Origin: Bacteroidaceae bacterium
GTDB lineage: Bacteria; Bacteroidota; Bacteroidia; Bacteroidales; Bacteroidaceae
DNA length: 64,000 nucleotides
NCBI GenBank assembly: GCA_017560945.1
Contig: JAFZDY010000050.1
Coordinates: forward strand, 19,558 to 83,557
Reading direction: 5' to 3'
Below the pieces are notes generated by a model, which ran no database searches, was not told where the DNA came from, and saw nothing but the letters and a program-made list of their open reading frames with translations. Positions within the stretch are counted from its first letter, which is position 1. Each line of letters opens with the position of its first letter. A program made the position numbers and the translations under genes. Positions 35,216-43,799 of the stretch are shown here, piece by piece.

Positions 35216-35276
35216 GTCTCTTTCTCTTATAAATCGTTAGTGTGTGTAATAGTTGTCAATTTCTTTTTTTTAAGTT

Positions 35277-35585
35277 TTATTCTTCGTCCAAAGCCTCGAT
35301 GAGGAAACTGACAGGGCGGAAGCCATCGTTGCACGAAATCATGGCCGAATGGGGATTCTTCATCCATCCATCGTAGAAGTTTCCTCCTCCGTGTGCCAGT
35401 GTGGTGACGAAGGGTAGCATGGTTTCCCACGCACTTTGACACAAACCCTCAGGCCTCTCTCCATTGATGGCTATGAAGACTTGTCCCTCGCGCATGTCGC
35501 AGGCGTGTTCGATGGGATTTTCATACTTGGCCATCAAGTCGGGGTAGCAGGTCTTGCGAATGATGGTGATACGTACTTTCTTCAT
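35277..35585 (-). CDS. TIGR04076-family small protein
   Basis: 102 aa, cytoplasmic. The pattern (KVRITIIRKTCYPDLMAKYEN; ACDMREGQVF; CQSAWETMLPFVTTLAHGG; YDGWMKNPHSAMISCNDGFRPVSF) with three well-placed Cys matches the TIGR04076 family of small Cys-containing proteins of unknown function. Located between repeats upstream and the SGNH gene downstream. Confidence 0.75.
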   Translation of the reverse strand: MKKVRITIIRKTCYPDLMAKYENPIEHACDMREGQVFIAINGERPEGLCQSAWETMLPFVTTLAHGGGNFYDGWMKNPHSAMISCNDGFRPVSFLIEALDEE

Positions 35586-35696
35586 TGGTTGTGCGAAATT
35601 GGGAAGTTAATCTTAAATCTTTCAACTTTGAATCTTGAACTTTGACTTGCGTAGCTTGATGAAAGCTCCGCTCGAATAATCTTTGAATGTTGAACC

Positions 35697-35843
35697 TTTG
35701 TAAAAGGGCAGGCAACCCATGCCCCTACGATGATTGAACTTTAAACTTTAAACTTTGAATTTTGAACTTTGAACTTTGAACCTTGAACTTTGAACCTTGA
35801 ACTTTGAATTTTGAATTTTGAATTTTGAACCTTGAACCTTGAA
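35697..35843. repeat. Composite repeat: 42-bp element plus 15 heptamers (YYTTGAA)n, copy 1
   Basis: 35697-35738 is a 42-bp element containing GGGCAGGCA...TGCCCC; 35739-35843 is 15 contiguous heptamers (CTTTGAA, CCTTGAA, TTTTGAA variants). Its last base is 3 bp from the stop of the next gene. Nearby 35622-35646 holds a few more heptamers. The rest of 35586-35845 has no gene I can support. The second composite is at 58631-58743. Confidence 0.85.
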
Positions 35844-35845
35844 TT

Positions 35846-36400
35846 CTAATTCAACTTCTCGAACTTGTATCCCAATCGCTTCAACTCTATGGCCGCTCCT
35901 ATGCGATACATCACACGGCACGCGCGAGCAAATACGTGGAAGGCCATGGTGCTTTGTGGCTCGATGTGCTCGTGGCGGATGAGTGACACTGCCGTCTCTC
36001 CACAACGGCGAATGATGCTTTCGATGTCGCGTGCTTCGTATCCGTCGGGTGTGAGGCCAAGCATGTCGTACACGATGTGCTCGTCCATGTCATCGAATCC
36101 CTGCTTGCCGTAGTAGCTGGTGTAGGGGTCTTCTTTGCAAAGTGCCCAATCGGTGTCCCATCCCCATGCGATGGCTATTCCTAAATAGGATGCCCATGCG
36201 ACCGATACGGTGGGGTAGTCCTTGACTTGTGGCACGGCGTCGGCCATATATTCGGGCGCTAACTTGTGCCAATGTTCGTCGATGTCGTCGCTGGCCAACA
36301 AGGTGCCGTTGAGCATACCTGCCGAGGTGCAAAGGCGGAGGAGCTCTTGCTCTACGCGACGTTCAAAGTTTTCTAAATAGTCAGTACGTATGGTTGTCAT
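35846..36400 (-). CDS. Conserved Bacteroidales protein of unknown function
   Basis: 184 aa, all-helical and cytoplasmic looking, with no signal peptide or known motif. Conspicuous features are Trp-rich stretches (DEHWHKLAPEYMADAV; VAWASYLGIAIAWGWDTDWAL) and EARDIESIIRRCGETAVSLI. I do not recognise the family. It is 35 bp downstream of murF on the same strand, and its stop abuts the heptamer array. Confidence 0.7.
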   Translation of the reverse strand: MTTIRTDYLENFERRVEQELLRLCTSAGMLNGTLLASDDIDEHWHKLAPEYMADAVPQVKDYPTVSVAWASYLGIAIAWGWDTDWALCKEDPYTSYYGKQGFDDMDEHIVYDMLGLTPDGYEARDIESIIRRCGETAVSLIRHEHIEPQSTMAFHVFARACRVMYRIGAAIELKRLGYKFEKLN

Positions 36401-36435
36401 AGTCGTTAAATGTTTGTCTTGTTAGTTTGTTTGGT

Positions 36436-37746
36436 TTACAGATGTGGAACAGTTTGTGCCAACTTCATGCTGTTCGAACCCTTGATGAGGATGTAGAAGT
36501 CACTGATGTCCTCCTTCTGAATGGCCTCTATCACCTCGTTCACGTGGGAAAAGGTGCGGTGCTTGTCGGAGGTGGCGGTGGCAGAGAACTGGTCGCCCAC
36601 GAGCCACACCGTATCGATGCCTGCCTCGTCGAGGAAGGCGACAACCTTGCGATGCTCATTGAGGCTGCATTCGCCCAACTCCTTCATGTCGCCGAGGATG
36701 GCCATCTTGGGAGTTACGTCCATGTCGCGGAAGTTCTTCAATGCTGCCATCATGCTGGTAGGATTGGCATTGTAGGCGTCGATGATGAGGCGGTTGCGCG
36801 AGGTGTGTTGCAATTGCGAACGGTTGTTTTGAGGTATGTATTCGCTCAGTGCCTTGTTGATTTGTGCAGGGGTGACTCCGAAGTACAGGCCAATGGTGGC
36901 GGCTGCCATCATGTTGTCGATGTTGTACGACCCGATGAGGTGTGTCTGCACCTCGTACCACGAGGCATTGCTCATGTGCCAACGGAAGTGCAGGTAGGGG
37001 GCGCAATCGATGACTTCGCCACTTATGTGCAGTGCATTCTTCGCATCTGGCTTTCCGTAGAAAATCTTGTTCAGGTCACCTGCAATCTGCTTCAAGTGCT
37101 CGTTGTCGTTGTTGATGAATATGGTGCTTTCGGGCTTTGTGCGCAGGTAGTCGTACAATTCGCCTTTGGTGCGAATGACGCCCTCCAATGATCCGAATCC
37201 TTGCAGATGAGCCATTCCTACATTGGTGATAAGACCAAAATCAGGCTCGGCAATCTCCACCAGTTCCTTGATGTCGCCTGGATGGCTTGCTCCCATCTCG
37301 ATGACTGCAATGTCGTGTTCGGCGGTGAGGCGAAGCAGGGTGAGGGGTACTCCGATGGAGTTGTTCAAGTTGCCCTCAGTGTAGAGCACGTGGTGAACCT
37401 GTGACAATACGGTAGCCACTAACTCCTTGGTGGTAGTCTTTCCATTGGTGCCAGTTATTCCTATCACGCGTGTGCCCAATTGTCGGCGGTGGTAGTTGGC
37501 CAAGTCTTGCAGTGCCTTCAATACATTGTTCACAAGGATGTAGCGCTTGTCATCGGCCACGGCATAGTTAGCTTCGTCAATCACCGCATAAGCACATCCT
37601 GCCTCCAATGCCTTAGTGGCAAAGGCATTTCCGTTGAAATTCTCACCCTTCAAGGCGAAGAAGATGGAGCCCTTGGGGCAATTTCTACTATCGGTAGTCA
37701 CCAATCGGTGTTGTTGGAAAAGGTGGTATAAAGTGGATGTTTCCAT
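36436..37746 (-). CDS. murF: UDP-N-acetylmuramoyl-tripeptide-D-alanyl-D-alanine ligase
   Basis: 436 aa, usual length. MurF adds D-Ala-D-Ala to UDP-MurNAc-tripeptide in the cytoplasm. The ATP-binding GTNGKTT (99-105), the TEGNLNNSIGVPLTLLRL region with EMGASHPGDI and the C-terminal IDAYNANPTSMMAAL are all diagnostic. Here it is a stand-alone gene away from the main mur cluster, common in Bacteroidetes, followed by the unknown gene at 35846. Confidence 0.96.
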   Translation of the reverse strand: METSTLYHLFQQHRLVTTDSRNCPKGSIFFALKGENFNGNAFATKALEAGCAYAVIDEANYAVADDKRYILVNNVLKALQDLANYHRRQLGTRVIGITGTNGKTTTKELVATVLSQVHHVLYTEGNLNNSIGVPLTLLRLTAEHDIAVIEMGASHPGDIKELVEIAEPDFGLITNVGMAHLQGFGSLEGVIRTKGELYDYLRTKPESTIFINNDNEHLKQIAGDLNKIFYGKPDAKNALHISGEVIDCAPYLHFRWHMSNASWYEVQTHLIGSYNIDNMMAAATIGLYFGVTPAQINKALSEYIPQNNRSQLQHTSRNRLIIDAYNANPTSMMAALKNFRDMDVTPKMAILGDMKELGECSLNEHRKVVAFLDEAGIDTVWLVGDQFSATATSDKHRTFSHVNEVIEAIQKEDISDFYILIKGSNSMKLAQTVPHL

Positions 37747-37868
37747 ATCTGTTTTTTACTTTTGGGGAACAAAGATACAATAAAACAACAAAAAAATGGC
37801 AGGAAAGTCGGTTAATCCCAAGAAATGTGTGTATTTTTGCCATGATGTTTAACTGAGAATGTGGTTTT

Positions 37869-38729
37869 ATGCAATCGTTGAGACCCTATACAATCAATGT
37901 GAACGGGCGTTTGATGCAGCTCGACAAGCCGAAGGTGATGGGAATACTGAACCTCTCGGAGGACTCATTCTACGCCTCAGTTTCCGCCCCTACCAGGGAA
38001 AAAGTTTTCTCCCGTGTGGAAAAAATATTGTCCGAGGGAGCCGACATTATTGATGTGGGAGCATGCTCCACTCGCCCTGGTTCTTCAGGTGTGACTTTGG
38101 AGGAGGAGATGCAGGCCTTGCGCATGGCTCTGCCCATCATTCGTGAGTTGTCGCCCGAGGCGGTGGTGTCGGTCGATACCTATCGTGCCGATGTGGCCGC
38201 CATGTGTGTGGAGGAGTATGGGGTGTCGATGATTAACGACATTTCGGCGGGTGAGATGGATAACAGAATGTTTGACACCATCGCACGCTTGCGCGTACCT
38301 TATATCATTATGCACATGCAAGGCACACCCGACACTATGCAGGTGAATCCTCAATACACCGATGTGGTGGACGAGGTGGTGACCTACCTGGCTCGTCGCG
38401 CCAACGAGTTGCACGATAGGGGAGTGGCAGATGTGATAATCGATCCTGGTTTTGGATTTGGTAAAACCTTGGAGCATAACTACCAACTGATGTCTCGATT
38501 GGAGGAATTGCACTTATTGGAAATGCCCCTGTTGGTTGGCATTTCGCGCAAGTCGATGATTTATCGTCTGCTCGACACTACTCCTGAACATTCGCTCAAT
38601 GGTACCACGGCGCTGAATACTGTGGCTCTGATGAAAGGGGCTCACATCCTGCGAGTGCACGATGTGAAGGCTTGTCGAGAGTGTATACAGATGGTGGAAA
38701 AACTGAGAGAGAACAGCCTTCATGATTAG
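37869..38729 (+). CDS. folP: Dihydropteroate synthase
   Basis: 286 aa, usual length. It joins p-aminobenzoate to dihydropterin pyrophosphate in folate synthesis and is the sulfonamide target. VMGILNLSEDSFYAS replaces the usual VMGILNVTPDSF, and DIIDVGACSTRPGSSG stands for the DIGGESTRPG signature; MINDISAGEMD and DPGFGFGKT are also present. Divergent from murF; followed at 56 bp by the diadenylate cyclase gene, a conserved pair in Bacteroidetes. Confidence 0.94.
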   Translation: MQSLRPYTINVNGRLMQLDKPKVMGILNLSEDSFYASVSAPTREKVFSRVEKILSEGADIIDVGACSTRPGSSGVTLEEEMQALRMALPIIRELSPEAVVSVDTYRADVAAMCVEEYGVSMINDISAGEMDNRMFDTIARLRVPYIIMHMQGTPDTMQVNPQYTDVVDEVVTYLARRANELHDRGVADVIIDPGFGFGKTLEHNYQLMSRLEELHLLEMPLLVGISRKSMIYRLLDTTPEHSLNGTTALNTVALMKGAHILRVHDVKACRECIQMVEKLRENSLHD

Positions 38730-38785
38730 TTGGCTATCGCTCTTCACAATTCATAATTCACAATTAATAATAAATAATTACCTCC

Positions 38786-39553
38786 GTGTTTATAGAATTT
38801 GGTATTAAGGACTTTATAGATATCCTGTTGGTGGCCTTCCTGTTGTACAAGTCGTACAAATTGATGAAGGAGACAGGTTCGTTGAAGATATTCATTGGTG
38901 TATTGATCTTCTTGGGTTTATGGGTGCTGGTTTCTCAAGTGCTGGAGATGCGCTTGTTGGGAAGCATCTTTGATGTGTTGCAAAGTGTGGGTATCCTTGC
39001 ACTCATCGTACTTTTTCAAGATGAAATACGTCGTTTTCTTCTAAATCTGGGTACACATCGTAGGATGAGTAATCTGTTGAAATGGCTTGGTGGAAAGAAG
39101 AGCGAAAAGGTCGATCGTGCCGACATCATGCCCTTGGTGATGGCTTGTCTCAATATGAGCAAGCAGAAGGTGGGTGCGCTCATCGTGATTGAGCAGGAGG
39201 TGTCGTTGAGCGAGGTGGTGCGCACTGGCGATGTGATTGATGCTACTATCAGCCAACGATTGGTGGAAAATATTTTTTTCAAGAACAGCCCCTTGCACGA
39301 TGGAGCCATGATTGTATGCAGAAATCGCATCAAGGCAGCAGGTTGCATATTGCCCGTTTCGCATGACCTCAATATACCTCGTCACTTGGGACTTCGTCAT
39401 CGTGCGGCATTGGGTATTTCTCAGGTTTCGGATGCGGTGGTCATCATCGTTTCTGAGCAGACAGGAGCCATCTCTACCGCACACGAGGGTCAATTCCGCT
39501 TGCGCTTATCTGCCGAAGAACTTGAACGAGAACTTGCACGTATAAAATGGTGA
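38786..39553 (+). CDS. cdaA: Diadenylate cyclase (CdaA-type, DisA_N domain)
   Basis: 255 aa with a GTG start; no in-frame ATG lies near. Three N-terminal membrane helices (to ~residue 77) precede a DisA_N domain with the catalytic DGA (172-174) and RHRAALG (204-210). CdaA makes c-di-AMP from two ATP on the cytoplasmic face. In Firmicutes cdaA is next to ybbR/cdaR; here it follows folP and ybbR is in another operon. The leader just before the GTG is a string of short TTCATAATTCACAATTAATA-like tandem repeats. Confidence 0.93.
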   Translation: MFIEFGIKDFIDILLVAFLLYKSYKLMKETGSLKIFIGVLIFLGLWVLVSQVLEMRLLGSIFDVLQSVGILALIVLFQDEIRRFLLNLGTHRRMSNLLKWLGGKKSEKVDRADIMPLVMACLNMSKQKVGALIVIEQEVSLSEVVRTGDVIDATISQRLVENIFFKNSPLHDGAMIVCRNRIKAAGCILPVSHDLNIPRHLGLRHRAALGISQVSDAVVIIVSEQTGAISTAHEGQFRLRLSAEELERELARIKW

Positions 39554-39656
39554 TGTTCAGATTGCATTTCGTTGTGTATTAACTCTTCTTTGTGTCTAAA
39601 AGATAGTTTGGTATTGTATTTTGCTTTATTTTTGATTTATTTTTCAGCGGAAATGC

Positions 39657-39687
39657 TTTCATTATAACAAAATAATACGTATATTTG
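39657..39687 (+). promoter_or_regulatory. Promoter of asnA
   Basis: TTTC (39657-39660; 3 of 4), a 19-bp spacer and TATATTTG (39680-39687). The start codon is 35 bp downstream. Confidence 0.6.
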
Positions 39688-39721
39688 CGGTCGACTTTAA
39701 CAAAAAGAGAATTTAATACGC

Positions 39722-40759
39722 ATGAGTTACCTGATAAAACCCGCAAATTATTCACCCTTGCTTGACTTGAAGCAGACAGAGCAGGGCATTAAACTTATAA
39801 AGGAATTTTTCCAGCAAAATCTTTCTACCGAACTTCGCTTGCGTCGTGTTACGGCCCCCTTGTTCGTGCTACAAGGTATGGGTATCAATGATGATTTGAG
39901 CGGAGTTGAACGTGCGGTGAGTTTTCCTATCAAGGATCTTGCCGATGCCAAGGCCGAGGTGGTGCACTCGTTGGCAAAATGGAAACGTCTGACTTTGGCC
40001 GATTACCAAATTGAACCAGGATATGGCATCTATACCGACATGAACGCCATACGCGCCGATGAGAAGTTGGGAAACCTACACTCGTTATATGTTGATCAAT
40101 GGGATTGGGAGCGCGTTATTACCGAAAAAGATCGTACAGTGGCCTTTCTTAAGGATATTGTTCGCAGAATATATGATGCCATGTTGCGCACCGAGTTTAT
40201 GGTGTGCGAAACCTATCCTCAGATAGTACCTTTCCTTCCAGAGAAGTTACACTTCATTCATGCCGAGGAATTGCGTCAGCGCTATCCTGACTTAACATCA
40301 AAGGAACGTGAAGATCGTATCACCCGTGAATATGGCGCGGTGTTCATCATTGGTATTGGTGGTGCATTGGGCGATGGAGAACCTCACGACTTGCGTGCGC
40401 CCGACTATGACGACTATTCAACCATGGGAGAAAATGGTTTGCCTGGCCTCAATGGTGACTTGCTGATATGGGATAGTGTGATTGATCGTGCCGTCGAACT
40501 CTCTTCAATGGGTATTCGTGTCGATAAAAAAGCACTTCTTCACCAATTGGAGATTTCAGGAAAAGAGGAACGCAAAGAACTCTATTTCCATCGTCGTTTG
40601 CTTGACGATACTTTGCCTTTGAGTATCGGTGGAGGTATCGGACAAAGCCGCTTGTGTATGGTGTATTTGCGTAAGGCACATATTGGAGAGATACAGGCAA
40701 GCATTTGGCCCGAAGATATGCGTGCAGAGTGTGCTAAGCACGGAATGCCGTTGATATAA
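39722..40759 (+). CDS. asnA: Aspartate-ammonia ligase
   Basis: 345 aa, usual length. It forms asparagine from aspartate, ammonia and ATP. The class II synthetase-like fold is recognised from LRLRRVTAPLFVLQGMGINDDLSG, YTDMNAIRADEKLGNLHSLYVDQWDWE and the C-terminal SIGGGIGQSRLCMVYLRKAHIGE. It is 42 bp upstream of ung, with four reverse-strand heptamer repeats between them. Confidence 0.95.
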   Translation: MSYLIKPANYSPLLDLKQTEQGIKLIKEFFQQNLSTELRLRRVTAPLFVLQGMGINDDLSGVERAVSFPIKDLADAKAEVVHSLAKWKRLTLADYQIEPGYGIYTDMNAIRADEKLGNLHSLYVDQWDWERVITEKDRTVAFLKDIVRRIYDAMLRTEFMVCETYPQIVPFLPEKLHFIHAEELRQRYPDLTSKEREDRITREYGAVFIIGIGGALGDGEPHDLRAPDYDDYSTMGENGLPGLNGDLLIWDSVIDRAVELSSMGIRVDKKALLHQLEISGKEERKELYFHRRLLDDTLPLSIGGGIGQSRLCMVYLRKAHIGEIQASIWPEDMRAECAKHGMPLI

Positions 40760-40762
40760 GAA

Positions 40763-40790
40763 TTCAAGGTTCAAGGTTAAAAGTTCAAAA
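40763..40790. repeat. Four heptamer repeats between asnA and ung
   Basis: TTCAAGG, TTCAAGG, TTAAAAG and TTCAAAA are four contiguous 7-mers, the reverse complement of the YYTTGAA family found at 35739, 58673 and 23436. Confidence 0.75.
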
Positions 40791-40801
40791 ACTCTAAAAA
40801 T

Positions 40802-41464
40802 ATGAATGTAAAGATTGAAGAAAGTTGGAAGCAACAATTGTCGGCTGAGTTTGAGAAAGATTATTTCGTACGACTCACCGATTTCGTGCGTCAGGAGTAT
40901 GCCCAAGGGACGGTGTACCCCCCTGGGCGGCTCATCTTCAATGCTTTTGACCTCTGCCCATTTGATCAAGTGAAGGTGGTTATTATCGGACAAGACCCCT
41001 ATCATGGCCCCGGTCAAGCACATGGCCTTTGCTTTTCGGTCAACGATGGAGTGCGTTTTCCCCCTTCGTTGGTCAATATATTCAAGGAAATAGAGAGTGA
41101 TTTAGGAACTCCTGTGCCTTTGTCTGGAAATCTCACTCGTTGGGCAAATCAGGGAGTATTACTTTTGAATGCCACCCTCACGGTGCGTGCTCATCAGGCA
41201 GGTAGTCACCAGCGTCAAGGTTGGGAAGAGTTTACCGATGCGGCCATACGTACCCTTGCTACTCAGCGCGAAGGTATAGTATTTATCCTATGGGGCTCGT
41301 ACGCGCAAAAGAAAGGAGCCTTCATTGATCGCACTCGGCACCTTGTTCTTACTTCTGCTCATCCTTCACCACTTTCGGCATGGAATGGATTCTTTGGCAA
41401 TAAACATTTCAGTCGTGCAAATGAGTATCTCGTTTCTCAAGGAAAGACACCCATTGTATGGTAA
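40802..41464 (+). CDS. ung: Uracil-DNA glycosylase
   Basis: 220 aa, usual length. It removes uracil from DNA. The water-activating GQDPYHGP (63-70, catalytic D65) and the minor-groove loop HPSPLSA (187-193, catalytic H187) are exact family motifs. Runs with asnA on the plus strand. The following 41465-42177 has no gene. Confidence 0.96.
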   Translation: MNVKIEESWKQQLSAEFEKDYFVRLTDFVRQEYAQGTVYPPGRLIFNAFDLCPFDQVKVVIIGQDPYHGPGQAHGLCFSVNDGVRFPPSLVNIFKEIESDLGTPVPLSGNLTRWANQGVLLLNATLTVRAHQAGSHQRQGWEEFTDAAIRTLATQREGIVFILWGSYAQKKGAFIDRTRHLVLTSAHPSPLSAWNGFFGNKHFSRANEYLVSQGKTPIVW

Positions 41465-41689
41465 GGAGAAATGATACCATATTCACTCGATATCATCAAA
41501 ATGATAAGGCTCCTCGTATTGAATCTTTCGATTTAACTTTATAAACCCTTTGTAGGGTTTGTGAATAAATTCGAATACCTATCCGTTTCTATAATCTACA
41601 GAAGCGGGTTCTCCATCGTCTTCCCAAACACAAACACGTGAGACCTATTATCATTTATTGGACAACAAGAACTAAAAATAGGAATCAAC

Positions 41690-41730
41690 TCAGTCAACCT
41701 CGAAATAGAATAAAAAGTGGTTAACTGAGA
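41690..41730. other. Inverted repeat in the ung downstream region
   Basis: CTCAGTCAACC and GGTTAACTGAG (one mismatch) with a 19-nt loop. A hairpin of unknown role 220 bp past ung; no T-run. Confidence 0.5.
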
Positions 41731-41823
41731 CCATTAATAGGCACAATTTATAAAATAGGTATAGTTGATATAAAATATTGATAATCAGTTAAAATTAGTA
41801 CTTTTAAAAATTTCGTTTAAGGA

Positions 41824-41901
41824 GTACTGCAGTACCACCTATATGGTACTCGAGTACTACCTATATGGTACTGGAGTACTACATAAGAAGTACTCGAGTA
41901 T
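41824..41901. repeat. Array of four 12-bp palindromes at a 22-bp period
   Basis: Palindrome cores GTACTGCAGTAC (41824), GTACTCGAGTAC (41846), GTACTGGAGTAC (41868) and GTACTCGAGTAT (41890) are separated by 10-bp spacers of which the first two share ACCTATATG. The exact 22-bp spacing is two helical turns. Looks like an iteron or multi-operator site, or a phased stem-loop set; no known family. It lies in the 41465-42177 gap between convergent genes. Confidence 0.85.
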
Positions 41902-41993
41902 TTATTAAGTGGGATTCTGGTACTTTTTAAGAGTATTCTGATGACAGTCCACCTATACAATTGACTCTTTTTGATTAGAGGGGGCTTGTAATT

Positions 41994-42034
41994 AAAAAAA
42001 AAGAATCTCAATCGCATTAAATCTGCGATTGAGA
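41994..42034 (-). terminator. Terminator for the small lipoprotein gene
   Basis: A perfect 11-bp stem (TCTCAATCGCA / TGCGATTGAGA, 42006-42034). Read on the minus strand it is followed by TTCTTTTTTTTT. Confidence 0.75.
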
Positions 42035-42177
42035 CCCTATTTCTATGCTTTATTGATTTTATCGGACAGCAATAATTTTTTAATAATAATATAATTTACT
42101 CGCTTAGTAATCATTCGTGAAACCGAACTTGTTACAGAATGGGCTATCTATCCTTTTGTCTCTTCTACTATTATTTT

Positions 42178-42546
42178 TTAGAATCCTCCAGTAGGCGATT
42201 TTCTGCGCTCTTCTATAAATTTGTTACCACGCTCATTGGTTTCATTAACGTAATTGTATAATGTTCTTGACATGTTTAATGAATTGTGATACTCTTGGAA
42301 ATGTACCAAATCATTTTCATCGCGTGTCATGGTTAACGTTAAACGCGCCAAAGCTTCATCTACATTGTAGTGATCTTCTTTATCCATATCCTCAAATATT
42401 GTTGTCTTAATGTCAAGATACTCCTTGTTCGAAGCAATTATTGTATCCGCATTCGCTACAGAAACGCTATCATTCGTAGCCATATTGTCACTAAAGCATG
42501 CAGTCATTGCAAACATTGTAGCAATAAATATAAAGGACTTTTTCAT
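42178..42546 (-). CDS. Small lipoprotein of unknown function
   Basis: 122 aa. A signal peptide with a lipobox (FAMTAC, lipidated C17) is followed by a short acidic, helical mature part (DNMATNDSVSVANADTIIASN; DEALARLTLTMTRDENDLV). No recognised family. The surrounding DNA is AT-rich and repeat-bearing, and a terminator lies 145 bp downstream. Confidence 0.6.
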   Translation of the reverse strand: MKKSFIFIATMFAMTACFSDNMATNDSVSVANADTIIASNKEYLDIKTTIFEDMDKEDHYNVDEALARLTLTMTRDENDLVHFQEYHNSLNMSRTLYNYVNETNERGNKFIEERRKSPTGGF

Positions 42547-42680
42547 GATTATATAGAAATTAATATAGAATCGGGCCTAAAAACATTGCAAATGTATGGA
42601 TTACAAATATTAAACGAATGAGATGCGTTAATTAATTAACATTATTTACACATAGAAAAACTTCTTTCCCAATTATATTT

Positions 42681-42721
42681 CCTCCCGTCCATCCGCATTC
42701 GGAAATGCGGATGGACGGAGG
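42681..42721 (-). terminator. Strong GC hairpin downstream of the SPFH gene
   Basis: CCGTCCATCCGCAT with ATGCGGATGGACGG encloses a 5-7-nt loop, extended by CCTCC / GGAGG. It lies 14 bp past the SPFH stop on its strand. The T-run is weak, so it may be an mRNA-stabilising element. Confidence 0.6.
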
Positions 42722-42734
42722 ATGGATGAGATGA

Positions 42735-43535
42735 CTACTTCGTTATATCCTTGAAGAGTTGGGGAGTGGTACCATATTGGGGTAATTTACCATCCCATTT
42801 CTCTATGAACATTTGTTGAATAATCAATGGCGTCAGAGCTGATGCTTTCAAGTCATTTACCTTCTTTTCTGCTTCAGCTGCAATAATCTTTGCTTTGGCT
42901 TCAGCTTCGGCTTGTCGGAGTTTGTTTTCTGCCTGGATCGCCTCTTGCATGGTTCTGTTTTTGGCATCTATTGCATCTTTCAGTGTCTGTGGAGCGGTCA
43001 TGTTAGATGTTAATTGTTGGAAGATGAATCCTTCCTTCTTTAACTCTTCCTGAAGCATTGTTTGAACCATGTATTCGAATTCTTGTCTATTACCAATTAG
43101 AGAGTCTGATGAAAATTGGTTAGCCACGATGCGATAACAGTCAAGGATGACATTGCGGATATAACTATTCTCCAATTCCTTCAGATTTCTTCTGTACTGT
43201 TTGAACATTTTTGTGATAAGGTCTCGGTCTACATAGTATGAGAATGTAGGGTCAACGGTGAACTCTGAACCATCTTTTGCATTGATGTAGAAAGGTTCAT
43301 AATCTTTTACCTGTGTATAAGTGGGAAACTCATGAATCTGGGTAAAGAGTGGCATGTATGCTATCCATCCTGTGACTTCGGTAACATCATCTACTCCTCT
43401 ATTGTCACCAATAAGATTTACTTTAATACCCACACATCCTGCGTCTATTCTTTCAACTCTGAGCACAAATGCTGCACATACACCTAATGAAATCAAGGCG
43501 ATGAGTGCAATAACAAAAATTTTATATCTATTCAT
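42735..43535 (-). CDS. SPFH/prohibitin-family membrane protein
   Basis: 266 aa. One N-terminal membrane helix (~5-25), then an SPFH domain (RIDAGCVGIKVNLIGDNRGVDD; ITKMFKQYRRNLKELENSYIRN), and a helical, Ala/Glu/Lys-rich coiled coil (~185-235: EAIQAENKLRQAEAEAKAKI). Prohibitins form ring-like membrane assemblies that regulate proteases or organise domains. It stands alone with terminators on both sides. Confidence 0.88.
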   Translation of the reverse strand: MNRYKIFVIALIALISLGVCAAFVLRVERIDAGCVGIKVNLIGDNRGVDDVTEVTGWIAYMPLFTQIHEFPTYTQVKDYEPFYINAKDGSEFTVDPTFSYYVDRDLITKMFKQYRRNLKELENSYIRNVILDCYRIVANQFSSDSLIGNRQEFEYMVQTMLQEELKKEGFIFQQLTSNMTAPQTLKDAIDAKNRTMQEAIQAENKLRQAEAEAKAKIIAAEAEKKVNDLKASALTPLIIQQMFIEKWDGKLPQYGTTPQLFKDITK

Positions 43536-43730
43536 AACACAAGATATTTATAAGAGAGGTTCTACAAATTCATTTTATTATCAGCAAGTAATCAGAACCT
43601 CATTATGAATACTGCTGACATCATTCTTCGATTGCAAAGATAGTTAATCAATTTCGAATATTTGCATAAAATACCATTTATTTGTTATGAAATATTTACT
43701 ATGGTAAGAAAATTCGTTAATCCTTATATA

Positions 43731-43783
43731 TAAAACAAACTCCGTTCGCGTACCATATTTGTTAGTTTCGTGAACGGAGTTTG
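43731..43783 (-). terminator. Terminator of lptD
   Basis: Stem CAAACTCCGTTCGCG / CGTGAACGGAGTTTG (one mismatch) 17 bp downstream of the lptD stop; on the minus strand it is followed by TTTTATAT. Confidence 0.8.
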
Positions 43784-43799
43784 ATTTAAATGGGGATAT

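Noticed and set aside
35748-36005. 85-aa minus frame across the heptamer array
   Set aside because: Its C-terminus is the translation of the heptamers (repeating FKVQSSK), overlapping the real gene in another frame.
36427-37191. 254-aa plus-strand frame opposite murF
   Set aside because: Antisense shadow of MurF; no recognisable domain.
41817-42017. 66-aa minus frame through the palindrome array
   Set aside because: It translates the palindromes and has no family similarity.
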